Assembly (NCBI RefSeq): GCF_028750675.1
Contig: NZ_JAQQPZ010000015.1
Location: 286,358 to 350,357 of the forward strand
Source: Shewanella metallivivens
Lineage (GTDB): Bacteria > Pseudomonadota > Gammaproteobacteria > Enterobacterales > Shewanellaceae
Direction of reading: 5' to 3'
Length of the DNA stretch: 64,000 nt
Shown: piece after piece, positions 7,009 to 16,169 of the stretch
How the letters are laid out: each line of letters starts with the position of its first letter
Position numbering within the stretch: position 1 is the stretch's first letter
Made by a program: the position numbers and the translations under genes
Notes under the pieces: generated by a model
Told to the model about the DNA's origin: nothing
Databases searched by the model: none
The model's input: only the letters and a program-made list of their open reading frames with translations

Positions 7009-8559
7009 ATGGCTAAAAAAGAAATTATCGATGAGGAAGTTATTTACCCGTCTGATTATAAAATACTCTCCACTACCGATTTAGACAGCATCATTACCCA
7101 CGTTAATGAAGACTTTATTAATGTGTGCGGCTATAGCAAAGATGAGTTAATTAATCAGCCACATAATATAGTGCGCCATCCTGATATGCCTAAGGCTGCT
7201 TTTGCTGATCTATGGAATACCATCCAGCAAGGAAAAAGCTGGATGGGGCTGGTAAAAAATCGGTGTAAAAACGGTAAATATTATTGGGTCAATGCCTATG
7301 TGACGCCGATAAAACGTAATGGCATTATTTGTGAGTATCAGTCTGTACGAACCCAACCAGACCCCGAGCTAACTCAGCGTGCTCAGGCTTGTTATGATTC
7401 AGTTAATTCGGGTAAAGCCGCCAAGCCAAAATTTGGCGCCAGTATTATCACTCAGCTTTTTTTAACTTGGCTGTGTTCCGTCATCCTGTTTGTCAGCCTG
7501 CCTTATTTAAGTTCAACATTTGCCGTTTTTGGGTTTGTTGCAGCTGTAATGTGCTTTTGCATGCCACTTTATTTTCTGAAACACCGTTTTGCAGCTGTAA
7601 TCGCTGTGAGTAAGTCAATACACGATAATCCGCTTAACCAATTTGTTTATACTGGCTATGTCGATGAGTTATCTCATTTAGAGTTAAGTTTACGAATGCA
7701 AAAAGCCGAAACCTTGGCTGTTATTGGACGGATTAAAGACAGTGGCGAGCACCTACAGCAAGGTTTAGATGAGCACCAGCAGCAGAATAAAGCTAACCAA
7801 AGCCAGCTTGTTGAGCAATCACAAAATCTTGAGCAAGTTGTTACGGCTATTGGACAAATGAGCTCTTCTGTGACTGATATTGCTCAAAATGCCGCAAACT
7901 CAACAACAGAAATCCATCAGTTAGTGTCGCAAATCGAGGCAACTAAAGAGGCACTCACTCACAGCCAAACGGCAACATCAGAAATTAATAACTTACTTGC
8001 TGAGTCGCGAGCGGCTATTTCGTCTTTAAACCAGCAGTGCCAAAATGTTAATAAAGTGGTTGAGGTTATTGAGGAAATAGCTCAACAAACGAACTTATTA
8101 GCCCTTAATGCCGCCATTGAAGCTGCTCGAGCTGGCGAAACGGGTAGGGGGTTTGCTGTGGTTGCTGATGAGGTGCGCAACTTAGCCAGCCGCTCGGCAA
8201 CATCTGCAAATGAAATTCATACCATTATTAATACACTCAGTGAGACGACCGCTCAGGCAGTTGCTCAAATGGATCAAAGTCATTTACTGACTAATAAAAG
8301 CATTGATTCAAGCAAAATGCTAGATGAAAGTTTGACATCAGTCAGTAATGTTATGGCGATTATTGAGAGTAATGGTGAGCAAATATCGGTAGCGGCTGAG
8401 CAGCAATCTGTAGTGGTTAATCAAATTCATACTAATGCGATGACCCTGCAAAGTGGTATTAAACAGTTTGAACAAAACTGCCAAATAGCGGCGTTACATA
8501 GCCAAGATATTAGTGCGCAAGGGAGCAGGCAAACCGAGCTGGTGGTACAATTTAATTGA
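7009..8559 (+). CDS. PAS-containing methyl-accepting chemotaxis protein (Aer-like energy-taxis receptor)
   Basis: The order of parts is: PAS domain at residues about 15-110 with 'GYSKDELINQPHNIVRHPDMP' (split) and 'NGKYYWVNAYVTPI', the signature of the Aer-type PAS that holds FAD or haem; two close membrane helices near 144-190 with almost no periplasmic loop; then a signalling domain of about 320 residues with the conserved hairpin tip 'IAQQTNLLALNAAIEAARAG' and 'RGFAVVADEVRNLA'. It should sense redox state or a ligand inside the cell and signal to CheA/CheW. No obvious HAMP. It is a single gene, with a poor ribosome site before the ATG. No CheR-binding pentapeptide was seen at the C-terminus. 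Confidence 0.93.
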   Translation: MAKKEIIDEEVIYPSDYKILSTTDLDSIITHVNEDFINVCGYSKDELINQPHNIVRHPDMPKAAFADLWNTIQQGKSWMGLVKNRCKNGKYYWVNAYVTPIKRNGIICEYQSVRTQPDPELTQRAQACYDSVNSGKAAKPKFGASIITQLFLTWLCSVILFVSLPYLSSTFAVFGFVAAVMCFCMPLYFLKHRFAAVIAVSKSIHDNPLNQFVYTGYVDELSHLELSLRMQKAETLAVIGRIKDSGEHLQQGLDEHQQQNKANQSQLVEQSQNLEQVVTAIGQMSSSVTDIAQNAANSTTEIHQLVSQIEATKEALTHSQTATSEINNLLAESRAAISSLNQQCQNVNKVVEVIEEIAQQTNLLALNAAIEAARAGETGRGFAVVADEVRNLASRSATSANEIHTIINTLSETTAQAVAQMDQSHLLTNKSIDSSKMLDESLTSVSNVMAIIESNGEQISVAAEQQSVVVNQIHTNAMTLQSGIKQFEQNCQIAALHSQDISAQGSRQTELVVQFN

Positions 8560-8658
8560 GGCTAACTTTACTTTATTGATTTTTAATGCAATTAAGTTGC
8601 ATCGCGCGGTGCTTGTTCAAATTTGCTATCAGCGCTCAGTTCTGCCAAATAAAGTATC

Positions 8659-8678
8659 GATTTTATCGACGATAAATC
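8659..8678. promoter_or_regulatory. Near-palindrome upstream of the pirin gene
   Basis: GATTTTATCGACGATAAATC is an inverted repeat with one extra T in the left arm, 75 bases before the pirin start. It could be an operator. No regulator gene is adjacent. Confidence 0.3.
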
Positions 8679-8752
8679 ACACTATCATGCCATTCTTATT
8701 CCGTCAGTGGCCTGCTATTCTGTAATAAATGGATTTATTGGTTGAGGTTAGC

Positions 8753-9619
8753 ATGAAAGTCTTACTACGTTTTAATGCTTTAGCGGCAATGGACGGTGAT
8801 GGTGTGAACATTAATCGTGTATCCGACTTTGAGCAACTTCGCTTTGATCCTTTTTTAATGATTGATGAAATCAAATCTAATGACCAACAAGATTTTATCG
8901 GTGGCTTTCCGCCACACCCTCACCGTGGTGTCGAAACTTTTACCTACATCCGTAAAGGCGGATTTGAACATCGCGATCAAATGGGCAATGTTAAGTCGAT
9001 ACGTGCTGGCGATGTACAATGGATGAGCACTGGTCGTGGCGTTGTACATTCTGAAATACCATTAGCCGATGCCCATGATGGTTTGCACGGGTTTCAAATT
9101 TGGCTAAACATGCCAGCTAAAGACAAAATGCGCGCGCCAATTTATCAAGACAGCACTCACCGCAATAACCCGCAACAGAGTAATGAGCACGGTGCGACGC
9201 TGATAGCACTAGCTGGCCATTGGCGCTATAATCACAGTTTGGTCGGCATTGATGGGCCTATCCAAGGCTTAGCAGGTGATGGTGCGATAGCGGATTTAAT
9301 GTTGAATGAACACGGCTACGGCACACTTAACCTTGAACATTATCACACTGCTTTTGTATACATATATCAAGGTGAAATCCATTATGTTGATGAGCAGGGG
9401 CTACGTGAAACGTCAGGCGAAGGGGTGTTGTTACTGTTAGATGCCGTTGAGTTATGTCATTTCCAAGCAGAAGCCTGCGGGGCTGGTTTATTGGTTTTTG
9501 CCGGTAATCCTATTAATGAGTCAATCGTGCAAATGGGGCCCTTTGTGATGAATACTCAAGCCGAAATAGACCAAGCAGTTCAAGATTACCAACAAGGGCT
9601 TTTTGGCCAGATTGAATAG
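8753..9619 (+). CDS. Pirin family protein
   Basis: Cupin-fold protein of 288 residues. The N-terminal pirin half has the metal-binding set 'GGFPPHPHRGVETFTYI', 'FEHRDQMGN' and 'GDVQWMSTGRGVVHSE', with the His, His, His and Glu residues expected to hold iron. Some pirins act as quercetinases, others as redox-sensitive regulators; which applies here cannot be seen. ATG 8753 was chosen over 8729 because TGAGGT lies five bases before it. The gene lies 196 bases upstream of dbpA on the same strand, with no terminator seen between them. Confidence 0.93.
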   Translation: MKVLLRFNALAAMDGDGVNINRVSDFEQLRFDPFLMIDEIKSNDQQDFIGGFPPHPHRGVETFTYIRKGGFEHRDQMGNVKSIRAGDVQWMSTGRGVVHSEIPLADAHDGLHGFQIWLNMPAKDKMRAPIYQDSTHRNNPQQSNEHGATLIALAGHWRYNHSLVGIDGPIQGLAGDGAIADLMLNEHGYGTLNLEHYHTAFVYIYQGEIHYVDEQGLRETSGEGVLLLLDAVELCHFQAEACGAGLLVFAGNPINESIVQMGPFVMNTQAEIDQAVQDYQQGLFGQIE

Positions 9620-9815
9620 CCTGCTAATCATTAAATATCCCTGTTTGAGAGAAAGAATTGTCAGCGAAAGCTGAAGATAATTGCTACAATAGCGCGTATA
9701 TGGCCAAGGACAATTTGATGTGTAGCATTCACTATACTGACAATAATCACCTTGGCTAATTTGTTTGTGCAGCACTTGTGCGCTTTTTTGCTTTCGATAT
9801 CAGAGGATATTCGCC

Positions 9816-11219
9816 TTGAGTCAGTCTACTGAACCGGCCGTTAACATGGCTTTCGCATCACTTAATTTAAAAACTGAATTGCTTGAAAACCTACAAACCA
9901 TGGGTTTTGAATCAATGACTCAAATCCAGGCCGAAAGCTTACCGCCTATTTTGGCCGGCGAAGACGTGATTGGCCAAGCAAAAACAGGTTCAGGTAAAAC
10001 TGCTGCGTTTGGCTTAGGTTTACTCAATAAGCTCGATGTAAAGCGCTTTCGTATTCAAACCATGGTGTTATGCCCAACGCGTGAACTTGCCGACCAAGTC
10101 GCAGAAGAAATCCGTACACTTGCTCGCGGCATCCATAATATCAAGGTATTAACCTTATGCGGTGGTGTACCAATGGGGCCACAAGTAGGCTCACTTGAAC
10201 ATGGCGCGCATATTATTGTTGGTACGCCGGGTCGTATTGTTGATCATTTAGATCGTAACCGCTTAGATTTAAGCAATATGAACATGCTGATTTTGGACGA
10301 AGCCGATCGCATGTTAGAGATGGGCTTTCAACAACATATTGACCAAATTATTGCTGCCGCGCCGCGTGAGCGCCAAACTCTTTTATTTAGTGCGACATTC
10401 CCTGAGCAAATCAAATCGATTGCCGACCAAATCATGTATAACCCTGTGATGGTAAAAGTTGAGCAAAAGCATGACAACTTAACCATTGAGCAGCACTTTT
10501 ACCGGGTTGAGGGTAACAAAGGTCGCCTTGAGGCGTTGCGTCTGTTATTGCTTGATAAGCAACCGCGTAGTTCGGTGGTGTTTTGTAATACTAAGCGTGA
10601 AACCCAACAAGTGGCTGATTCACTAGCCGAGTTTGGTTTTAGTGTGTTAGCACTGCACGGTGATTTAGAGCAGCGCGATCGCGATCAAATGCTGCTGCAG
10701 TTTGCTAACCGCAGTGCGCGTATTTTAGTGGCAACCGATGTGGCGGCTCGTGGTTTAGACATTGATGAGCTTGATGCGGTATTTAACTACCACATTGCAT
10801 ACGATACCGAAGTACACATTCACCGTATTGGTCGTACAGGCCGTGCAGGTAGCTCGGGAGCTGCTTATACCTTCTTTGGTGAAGAGGATGGTTATAAAAT
10901 GGCTATGATTGAAGAAGCCATGAACAAAGATATCATTGGCGAAACCTTACCGCCAATGAGTGCCTTAAACAAGCAACCTCAAGCGGCTGAGATGATCACG
11001 ATTCAAATTGATGCCGGTAAAAAGCAAAAAATTCGCCCAGGCGATATTGTGGGCGCATTAACCGGCGATAACGGTTTGGACTTTAATGATATTGGTAAAA
11101 TTAAAGTCACTGAGTTCCGTGCTTATGTTGCCGTAACCAGCAAAGTGTCGAAGCAAGCGCTTAATAAACTCAATAAAGGTAAGTTGAAGGGACGTAATTA
11201 CCGAGCTTGGTTTATGTAA
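9816..11219 (+). CDS. dbpA: ATP-dependent RNA helicase DbpA
   Basis: DEAD-box helicase acting on 23S rRNA during assembly of the large ribosomal subunit. All core motifs are present: Q motif with 'MTQIQAESLP', Walker A 'AKTGSGKT', 'PTRELA', 'LDEADRML', 'SAT' and 'HRIGRTGRAG'. The last about 75 residues ('IRPGDIVGALTGDNGL...', ending 'GRNYRAW') match the DbpA RNA-binding domain that docks on hairpin 92. The start is most likely TTG at 9816, preceded by AGAGGA eight bases away; ATG 9846 is the alternative and would remove ten residues. It converges with rhlE on a shared terminator. Confidence 0.95.
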   Translation: MSQSTEPAVNMAFASLNLKTELLENLQTMGFESMTQIQAESLPPILAGEDVIGQAKTGSGKTAAFGLGLLNKLDVKRFRIQTMVLCPTRELADQVAEEIRTLARGIHNIKVLTLCGGVPMGPQVGSLEHGAHIIVGTPGRIVDHLDRNRLDLSNMNMLILDEADRMLEMGFQQHIDQIIAAAPRERQTLLFSATFPEQIKSIADQIMYNPVMVKVEQKHDNLTIEQHFYRVEGNKGRLEALRLLLLDKQPRSSVVFCNTKRETQQVADSLAEFGFSVLALHGDLEQRDRDQMLLQFANRSARILVATDVAARGLDIDELDAVFNYHIAYDTEVHIHRIGRTGRAGSSGAAYTFFGEEDGYKMAMIEEAMNKDIIGETLPPMSALNKQPQAAEMITIQIDAGKKQKIRPGDIVGALTGDNGLDFNDIGKIKVTEFRAYVAVTSKVSKQALNKLNKGKLKGRNYRAWFM

Positions 11220-11238
11220 TCGTAAGTAATGTTTAAAC

Positions 11239-11272
11239 AAAAAACCGCTGAATACTGTTCAGCGGTTTTTTT
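11239..11272. terminator. Bidirectional terminator between dbpA and rhlE
   Basis: AAAACCGCTGAA and TTCAGCGGTTTT form a 12-bp stem with a five-base loop, flanked by A and T runs, so it can serve both converging genes. Confidence 0.93.
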
Positions 11273-11325
11273 ATGGGTTAAGCAACTGTTTGCTATTTGA
11301 GCAAGTTGAATGGTATCGCTTAACT

Positions 11326-12828
11326 TTAATTTTTTACTTTGGCATTGGCGTATGGATTTACGCTGCCTTTAGACGCAGAACTACTGCTAGTATTGCTGTT
11401 TGTTGCAGCACCACTTGTTGTGCCGCCGCTGCGACGTGGTGGACGGTTACGCTGCGGAGGTTTGTTACCATTAGCGATCGCTTCAGCTCTGTTACCGGCG
11501 GCTTTGGGTTTATTAGCGCCTTGTGACTGACCTTCTTTATTGCTGCGAGATTGTTGGCGCGAGTCATATTGACGTGCTGGCTTATCACCTTGTGCAGTAT
11601 TGGCTTGTTGAGCATGCTTGCTGCGATTTGGGTTTGGCTTTTTCACGCTGTTAGATTTATAACCACTTGAACGGCTACTTGCTTCTGGGATAGTGAATGG
11701 CGCTTCAAAACCAGCTAGTTGTTTACGTTCAATAGTGCGATTAATTAAGCGCTCAATGTCGTGCAACAATTTAACTTCTTCAAGGCCAACTAATGACACA
11801 GCTTGGCCTGTAGAACCCGCACGGCCAGTACGGCCAATTCGATGAACATAATCTTCAGGTACATTAGGCAGGTCAAAGTTAACCACAAAAGGCAGTTGGT
11901 CAATGTCGATACCGCGGGCAGCAATATCTGTTGCTACCATGACTTGCACTGTGCCAGCTTTAAAGTCAGCTAAAGCTTTAGTACGGGCGGTTTGGCTTTT
12001 ATTGCCATGGATAGCAGCCGCTTTTATGTTGGCGGCTTCAAGGCTCTTGGCTAAGCGGTTGGCGCCATGTTTAGTGCGCGAAAACACTAAGACTTGCTTC
12101 CAATCATTGGTTTTAATCAATTCGATTAACGCCATCGATTTACGGGTTTTGTCCAATGGGTAAACACATTGGGTGACAGTATTGGCGGTAGCATTACGTG
12201 GTGTCACTGAAATTTCGACTGGGTTGTTCACTAACCCTTTCGCCAGTTCGCGGATGTCGTCAGAGAAGGTTGCAGAAAACATCAAGTTTTGACGTTTAGG
12301 CGGCAATAACGCTAATACTTTTTTAATGTCGCGAATAAAGCCCATGTCTAACATACGGTCAGCTTCGTCTAACACTAAAATTTCTAATTTGCTAAAACTA
12401 ATGGCTTTTTGTTGACACAAGTCGAGCAGGCGCCCAGGAGTTGCCACTAAAATATCTACGCCATTACGCAGTGCAGCAAGTTGCGGGATAATGGATACAC
12501 CACCAAACACCACTGCCGATTTCAATGGTAGGTTTTTGCCATATGTGGCAACACTTTCTTGAACCTGGGCGGCTAGTTCACGCGTAGGGGTCAATACTAA
12601 TGCACGCACTTGACCACGTTGGGCTCGGCTGCCTTTTGACAATAATTCTAGAATTGGCAGGGTAAAACCTGCGGTTTTTCCTGTGCCGGTTTGGGCTGCC
12701 GCCATGACGTCTTGTCCGGCTAATACGGCGGGAATGGCTTGTGCTTGAATAGGAGAGGGGGTGTCATAACCTTGTTTTTCAACCGCTTTTAAAATAGCAG
12801 CATTCAGACCAAGTGAGGCAAAACTCAT
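11326..12828 (-). CDS. rhlE: DEAD-box RNA helicase RhlE
   Basis: The 500-residue helicase has 'TPSPIQAQAIP', Walker A 'AQTGTGKT', 'PTRELA', 'LVLDEADRML', 'SAT' and 'HRIGRTGRAG' in the expected order. After about residue 375 comes a low-complexity, basic tail rich in Asn, Arg, Lys, Ser, Gln and Gly ('PPQRNRPPRRSGG'), as in RhlE proteins, which helps RNA binding. RhlE affects ribosome maturation and growth in the cold. The start follows AGAGA. A leader of up to 300 bases lies upstream, and cold regulation through it is possible but not shown. Confidence 0.92.
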   Translation of the reverse strand: MSFASLGLNAAILKAVEKQGYDTPSPIQAQAIPAVLAGQDVMAAAQTGTGKTAGFTLPILELLSKGSRAQRGQVRALVLTPTRELAAQVQESVATYGKNLPLKSAVVFGGVSIIPQLAALRNGVDILVATPGRLLDLCQQKAISFSKLEILVLDEADRMLDMGFIRDIKKVLALLPPKRQNLMFSATFSDDIRELAKGLVNNPVEISVTPRNATANTVTQCVYPLDKTRKSMALIELIKTNDWKQVLVFSRTKHGANRLAKSLEAANIKAAAIHGNKSQTARTKALADFKAGTVQVMVATDIAARGIDIDQLPFVVNFDLPNVPEDYVHRIGRTGRAGSTGQAVSLVGLEEVKLLHDIERLINRTIERKQLAGFEAPFTIPEASSRSSGYKSNSVKKPNPNRSKHAQQANTAQGDKPARQYDSRQQSRSNKEGQSQGANKPKAAGNRAEAIANGNKPPQRNRPPRRSGGTTSGAATNSNTSSSSASKGSVNPYANAKVKN

Positions 12829-13148
12829 AGAAAAATCTCTTTGGGCAACGCATTGTTGCTTTGAATAAAAGGTAGCCAGAAACGGCGGCCGTGAAGCTTA
12901 CCTGAAAACCGCTATAAGTGCTAATAAACTCTTGATAATTGCAGTCAGTGTAGTGCCGTTTGAACTTGCTGTGGTGTCTTTGATAAACATTTGGCTATCA
13001 AAGCTTATGAATATAATGATTTAGAATGAAATAGTGTTAATCTTAAGACTTCGATCAGTGCTAAAGCTCAACTTATTACATACAATAAAATGACAACCTA
13101 TATTCAGCGACTTAGCTGAGGTTTTTACTGTTAAGGTGATATCAACTG
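12829..13148. other. Divergent region between rhlE and a DUF3626 gene
   Basis: No gene seen in 320 bases. On the rhlE side there is a small hairpin GCAAC/GTTGC near 12844-12856 that would lie in its mRNA leader. AAGGTGAT at 13134-13141 is the ribosome site of the DUF3626 gene. No clear promoter boxes could be assigned. Confidence 0.4.
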
Positions 13149-14222
13149 ATGAAATTGACGGCGCATTCACACATCGAAAAAACAGCATATGAGCTACGAG
13201 ATCACGCTCATGCTGTGATTAAGAATGTGTTGCTAATGTCGAATATTTCTACCCTAGCGCTTCAGATGGCCATGCGCCAACTTTCTAGCCATAGTCGAGT
13301 GGCTTTGCATTTTCACCCCGACCGAATTGATAACCGTGGCCTCTGTGTGGTCGACGGATTATTGCGCGACGGTGTGTATAAAAGCCAGTTTGAAACTCAT
13401 GTGTCTAATGGCCATTTGTCGCCTGAACTGGGTGGTTCTCGTGACCATTGGGAAAACCAATTATTTGGCAATTGTTATTCTGGCATTAAGCATCGCCCCA
13501 AATACGGCGCGCTTGATTTTGGTTTATGTCCGTTAGGCCCAGCGCCGCGTTTTGGCAGTTGTTACTTCGTTACTCATTCGCAAATATTGCCGCGCTGTAC
13601 TTTCAGTTACATGGATTCGTACCGTTTGCCAAAAGAGAAAGGTACCATAAAGTGCTTTGATGTAATTTTAGCTGCGCTATTAAGCGAAAGTTTTGAACGC
13701 CAATATGCCTTAGGGTGCGCGGGGCTTAAACCCAGTAAGTTGATTCAATATTTTAGTCAACATTTAACCGCCCCAACAGAAAAGCGCTTTGACAATGAAC
13801 CTTGCGGTAATTTGGACCATTACATTGAGGCGCAAATTCATGGGGATGTATCGTTAGATAAAGATGTTGCCGTGTTAGTTGCTGACCCGTCATTTATGGG
13901 CAGTAACGTTGGCGATTCATTAGTGGCACTGTGCGATGAATATGACATTGAACTGTTTTGGCACAATGGCAGACAAATGCGGTTTACAGATGTCCCCGAT
14001 GACTTTCGTGGTGCGGCGATGCCGACATTGGCACAAAGTATTGCCGAAGATCAGATTATCAATGCTGAAATTATTGGTCGAGCCGCTTATCAATTGCAAA
14101 AGCAACCGACCTCTTGGAGTGAGCGCGGCGCGCATACCAAAAAGCTGCAAGACTTAAAGCTGTTATGGCATGTGTTAGTAAAATATGGCCACAGCCCTTC
14201 GAATGAACCTTTTCTTTTATAG
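13149..14222 (+). CDS. DUF3626 family protein
   Basis: Soluble protein of 357 residues. Segments 'LHFHPDRI', 'VVDGLLRDGVYKSQFET', 'SNGHLSPELGGSRDHWE' and 'KYGALDFGLCPLGPAPRFGS' match my memory of DUF3626 (about 280-360 residues, scattered among bacteria). No function is known to me. The conserved His, Arg, Asp and Tyr residues with a late 'CDEYDIELFWHNGRQ' suggest an enzyme. There is no signal peptide. AAGGTGAT precedes the ATG. The gene stands alone before cydD with 168 bases between them. Confidence 0.75.
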   Translation: MKLTAHSHIEKTAYELRDHAHAVIKNVLLMSNISTLALQMAMRQLSSHSRVALHFHPDRIDNRGLCVVDGLLRDGVYKSQFETHVSNGHLSPELGGSRDHWENQLFGNCYSGIKHRPKYGALDFGLCPLGPAPRFGSCYFVTHSQILPRCTFSYMDSYRLPKEKGTIKCFDVILAALLSESFERQYALGCAGLKPSKLIQYFSQHLTAPTEKRFDNEPCGNLDHYIEAQIHGDVSLDKDVAVLVADPSFMGSNVGDSLVALCDEYDIELFWHNGRQMRFTDVPDDFRGAAMPTLAQSIAEDQIINAEIIGRAAYQLQKQPTSWSERGAHTKKLQDLKLLWHVLVKYGHSPSNEPFLL

Positions 14223-14390
14223 TTTAAGCTTGATTTAAGCGCGATTACCTATAACTGTTATCCATTATTGATAGTCCATTAGCAAAATGTGAATCAGTTA
14301 ACATTTACACTGTTTAAGGTGTTATCTCACGCCCAGTGCTGCGATACTGCAGGGCGAATTTAGGGCGAAAATAAACACTGCCGGAGAGTC

Positions 14391-16169
14391 ATGGATAAGT
14401 CGTTAGAAAAGTCATTAACTAAGTGGCTTAAAAGCCAACAGCCTGCTTGTGGTATTTTCCTTAAATTATCTATTTTATGTGGCTTACTTAATGGTATTGC
14501 TATTGTTGGTCAGGCCTACTGTATTGCGCGTATTTTGCAGCAAGTGATTATGCAAAATATGCCTCTGCAAGCATCTAACATTGAATTTATCGCTCTTATT
14601 GGCTTATTGCTTCTGCGCGCCGTATTAGCGCAAGTGCGTGAGCGAGTCAGTTTTGAGGCTGGTAAGCGTTTACGCAGTGATATCCGTCACGCCGTGTTGA
14701 ATAAGTTGGTTAAGTTAGGGCCAGTGTTTATTAAAGGCAAACCATCAGGCGCCTGGGCAAGTTTGGTGTTTGAACAGGTTGAAGACCTACACGACTATTA
14801 TGCCAAATATGTGCCGCAAATGATGTTAGCCGGCTTTATCCCTTTGCTTATTCTAGTATGCGTGTTTCCACTCAATTGGGCCGCCGGGATTATCTTATTA
14901 GCCACAGCTCCCTTAATCCCAATGTTTATGATTTTAGTGGGCATGGGGGCGGCCGATGCCAACCGTAAAAATGTTAAGGCGTTAGCTCGTTTAAGTGGCC
15001 ACTTTATGGACCGCTTAAAAGGTTTACAAACCGTTAAGCTATTTCATCGTGGTGACGCTGAACTTAGCAATATTGACACAGCATCAGAAGACTTTCGTAG
15101 TCGAACGATGTCGGTGTTGCGCTTGGCGTTTTTAAGCTCTGCAGTATTAGAGTTTTTTGCTGCGGTGTCGATTGCGGTGCTGGCGGTGTATTTCGGCTTT
15201 AGTTATTTAGACCATTTAGATTTTGGTCATTACGGTGTCGGCATTAGTTTGTTTACCGGCATGTTTGTACTCATTTTAGCGCCCGAGTTTTTTCAGCCAC
15301 TGCGCGATTTAGGCACACATTATCATGCTAAAGCGCAAGCCATTGGCGCTGCTGAAACCTTAGTTGAATTACTTGACTACCAGGTTGAAGGCAGTGAAAC
15401 TCCTGAAAACAGCCAATCTAAAGTGCCATTTACAGCCGATGCCATCAGTATTGAAGCGATTGATCTTGAGGTGTTCAGCCTCGATGGACAGCGTTTATTA
15501 GGGCCGGTTTCCTTTACACTACCCGCAGGTGAACACTGGGCGATTGTTGGCCCAAGTGGTGCGGGTAAAACCAGTTTACTCAATGCTTTGTTAGGTTTTT
15601 TACCCTACAAAGGTCATTTAACGATAAATCAACAGCCACTGTCGAGTATTGCATTAAGTGACTGGCGTCGGCATTTAGCTTGGCTTGGACAGGACCCTCA
15701 ATTGTTTCATGGCACGGTGCGCGATAACGTTGCCCTGGCAAATCCACAATTAACCGATCCACAAATTATGGCGCTACTTGTGCAAGCCAATATTAGCGAC
15801 TTTGTCACTCAACACGCCCAAGGGCTCGACCTGATGATCAGCGATCAAAGTGCGGGGGTCTCTGTTGGTCAAGCGCAACGTTTTGCCTTGGCTCGAGCAC
15901 TAGCACAGCCGGCAAAATTGTTTTTACTTGATGAGCCGACTGCCAGTTTAGATGCTCAAAGTGAACAATTTGTTTTAGCGTCACTGCAAACTGCCATGCA
16001 AGGCGCGAGTGGTTTAACCGTTACCCATCGGTTAGATGATTTAAGCACTATGGATAAGGTGTTGGTGATGGATAAAGGCCTTATTGTTCAGCAAGGTGAG
16101 GTGAGTGAGTTACTTCGCTGTGATGGCTTGTTAACGCAAATGCTTAATCAGCAGCAGGAGGTGTGCTAA
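14391..16169 (+). CDS. cydD: Thiol/haem ABC exporter subunit CydD
   Basis: First half of the heterodimeric CydDC ABC transporter, which sends glutathione and cysteine to the periplasm and is needed to assemble cytochrome bd and other haem proteins. Six membrane helices occupy residues about 15-310; the nucleotide-binding domain has Walker A 'GPSGAGKTS', a Q-loop 'LGQDPQLFHGTVRDNVAL', a degenerate signature 'AGVSVGQAQRFALARAL' in place of LSGGQ, Walker B 'LFLLDEPTASLD' and a switch His in 'VTHRLDD'. GGAGAG lies before the ATG. Its TAA overlaps the cydC ATG by one base, so the two are translationally coupled. No cydAB is in the window. Confidence 0.95.
   Translation: MDKSLEKSLTKWLKSQQPACGIFLKLSILCGLLNGIAIVGQAYCIARILQQVIMQNMPLQASNIEFIALIGLLLLRAVLAQVRERVSFEAGKRLRSDIRHAVLNKLVKLGPVFIKGKPSGAWASLVFEQVEDLHDYYAKYVPQMMLAGFIPLLILVCVFPLNWAAGIILLATAPLIPMFMILVGMGAADANRKNVKALARLSGHFMDRLKGLQTVKLFHRGDAELSNIDTASEDFRSRTMSVLRLAFLSSAVLEFFAAVSIAVLAVYFGFSYLDHLDFGHYGVGISLFTGMFVLILAPEFFQPLRDLGTHYHAKAQAIGAAETLVELLDYQVEGSETPENSQSKVPFTADAISIEAIDLEVFSLDGQRLLGPVSFTLPAGEHWAIVGPSGAGKTSLLNALLGFLPYKGHLTINQQPLSSIALSDWRRHLAWLGQDPQLFHGTVRDNVALANPQLTDPQIMALLVQANISDFVTQHAQGLDLMISDQSAGVSVGQAQRFALARALAQPAKLFLLDEPTASLDAQSEQFVLASLQTAMQGASGLTVTHRLDDLSTMDKVLVMDKGLIVQQGEVSELLRCDGLLTQMLNQQQEVC

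Noticed and set aside
9521..9775. 84-codon minus-strand ORF between pirin and dbpA
   Set aside because: It overlaps the pirin 3' end, lacks a ribosome site and has no recognisable motif.
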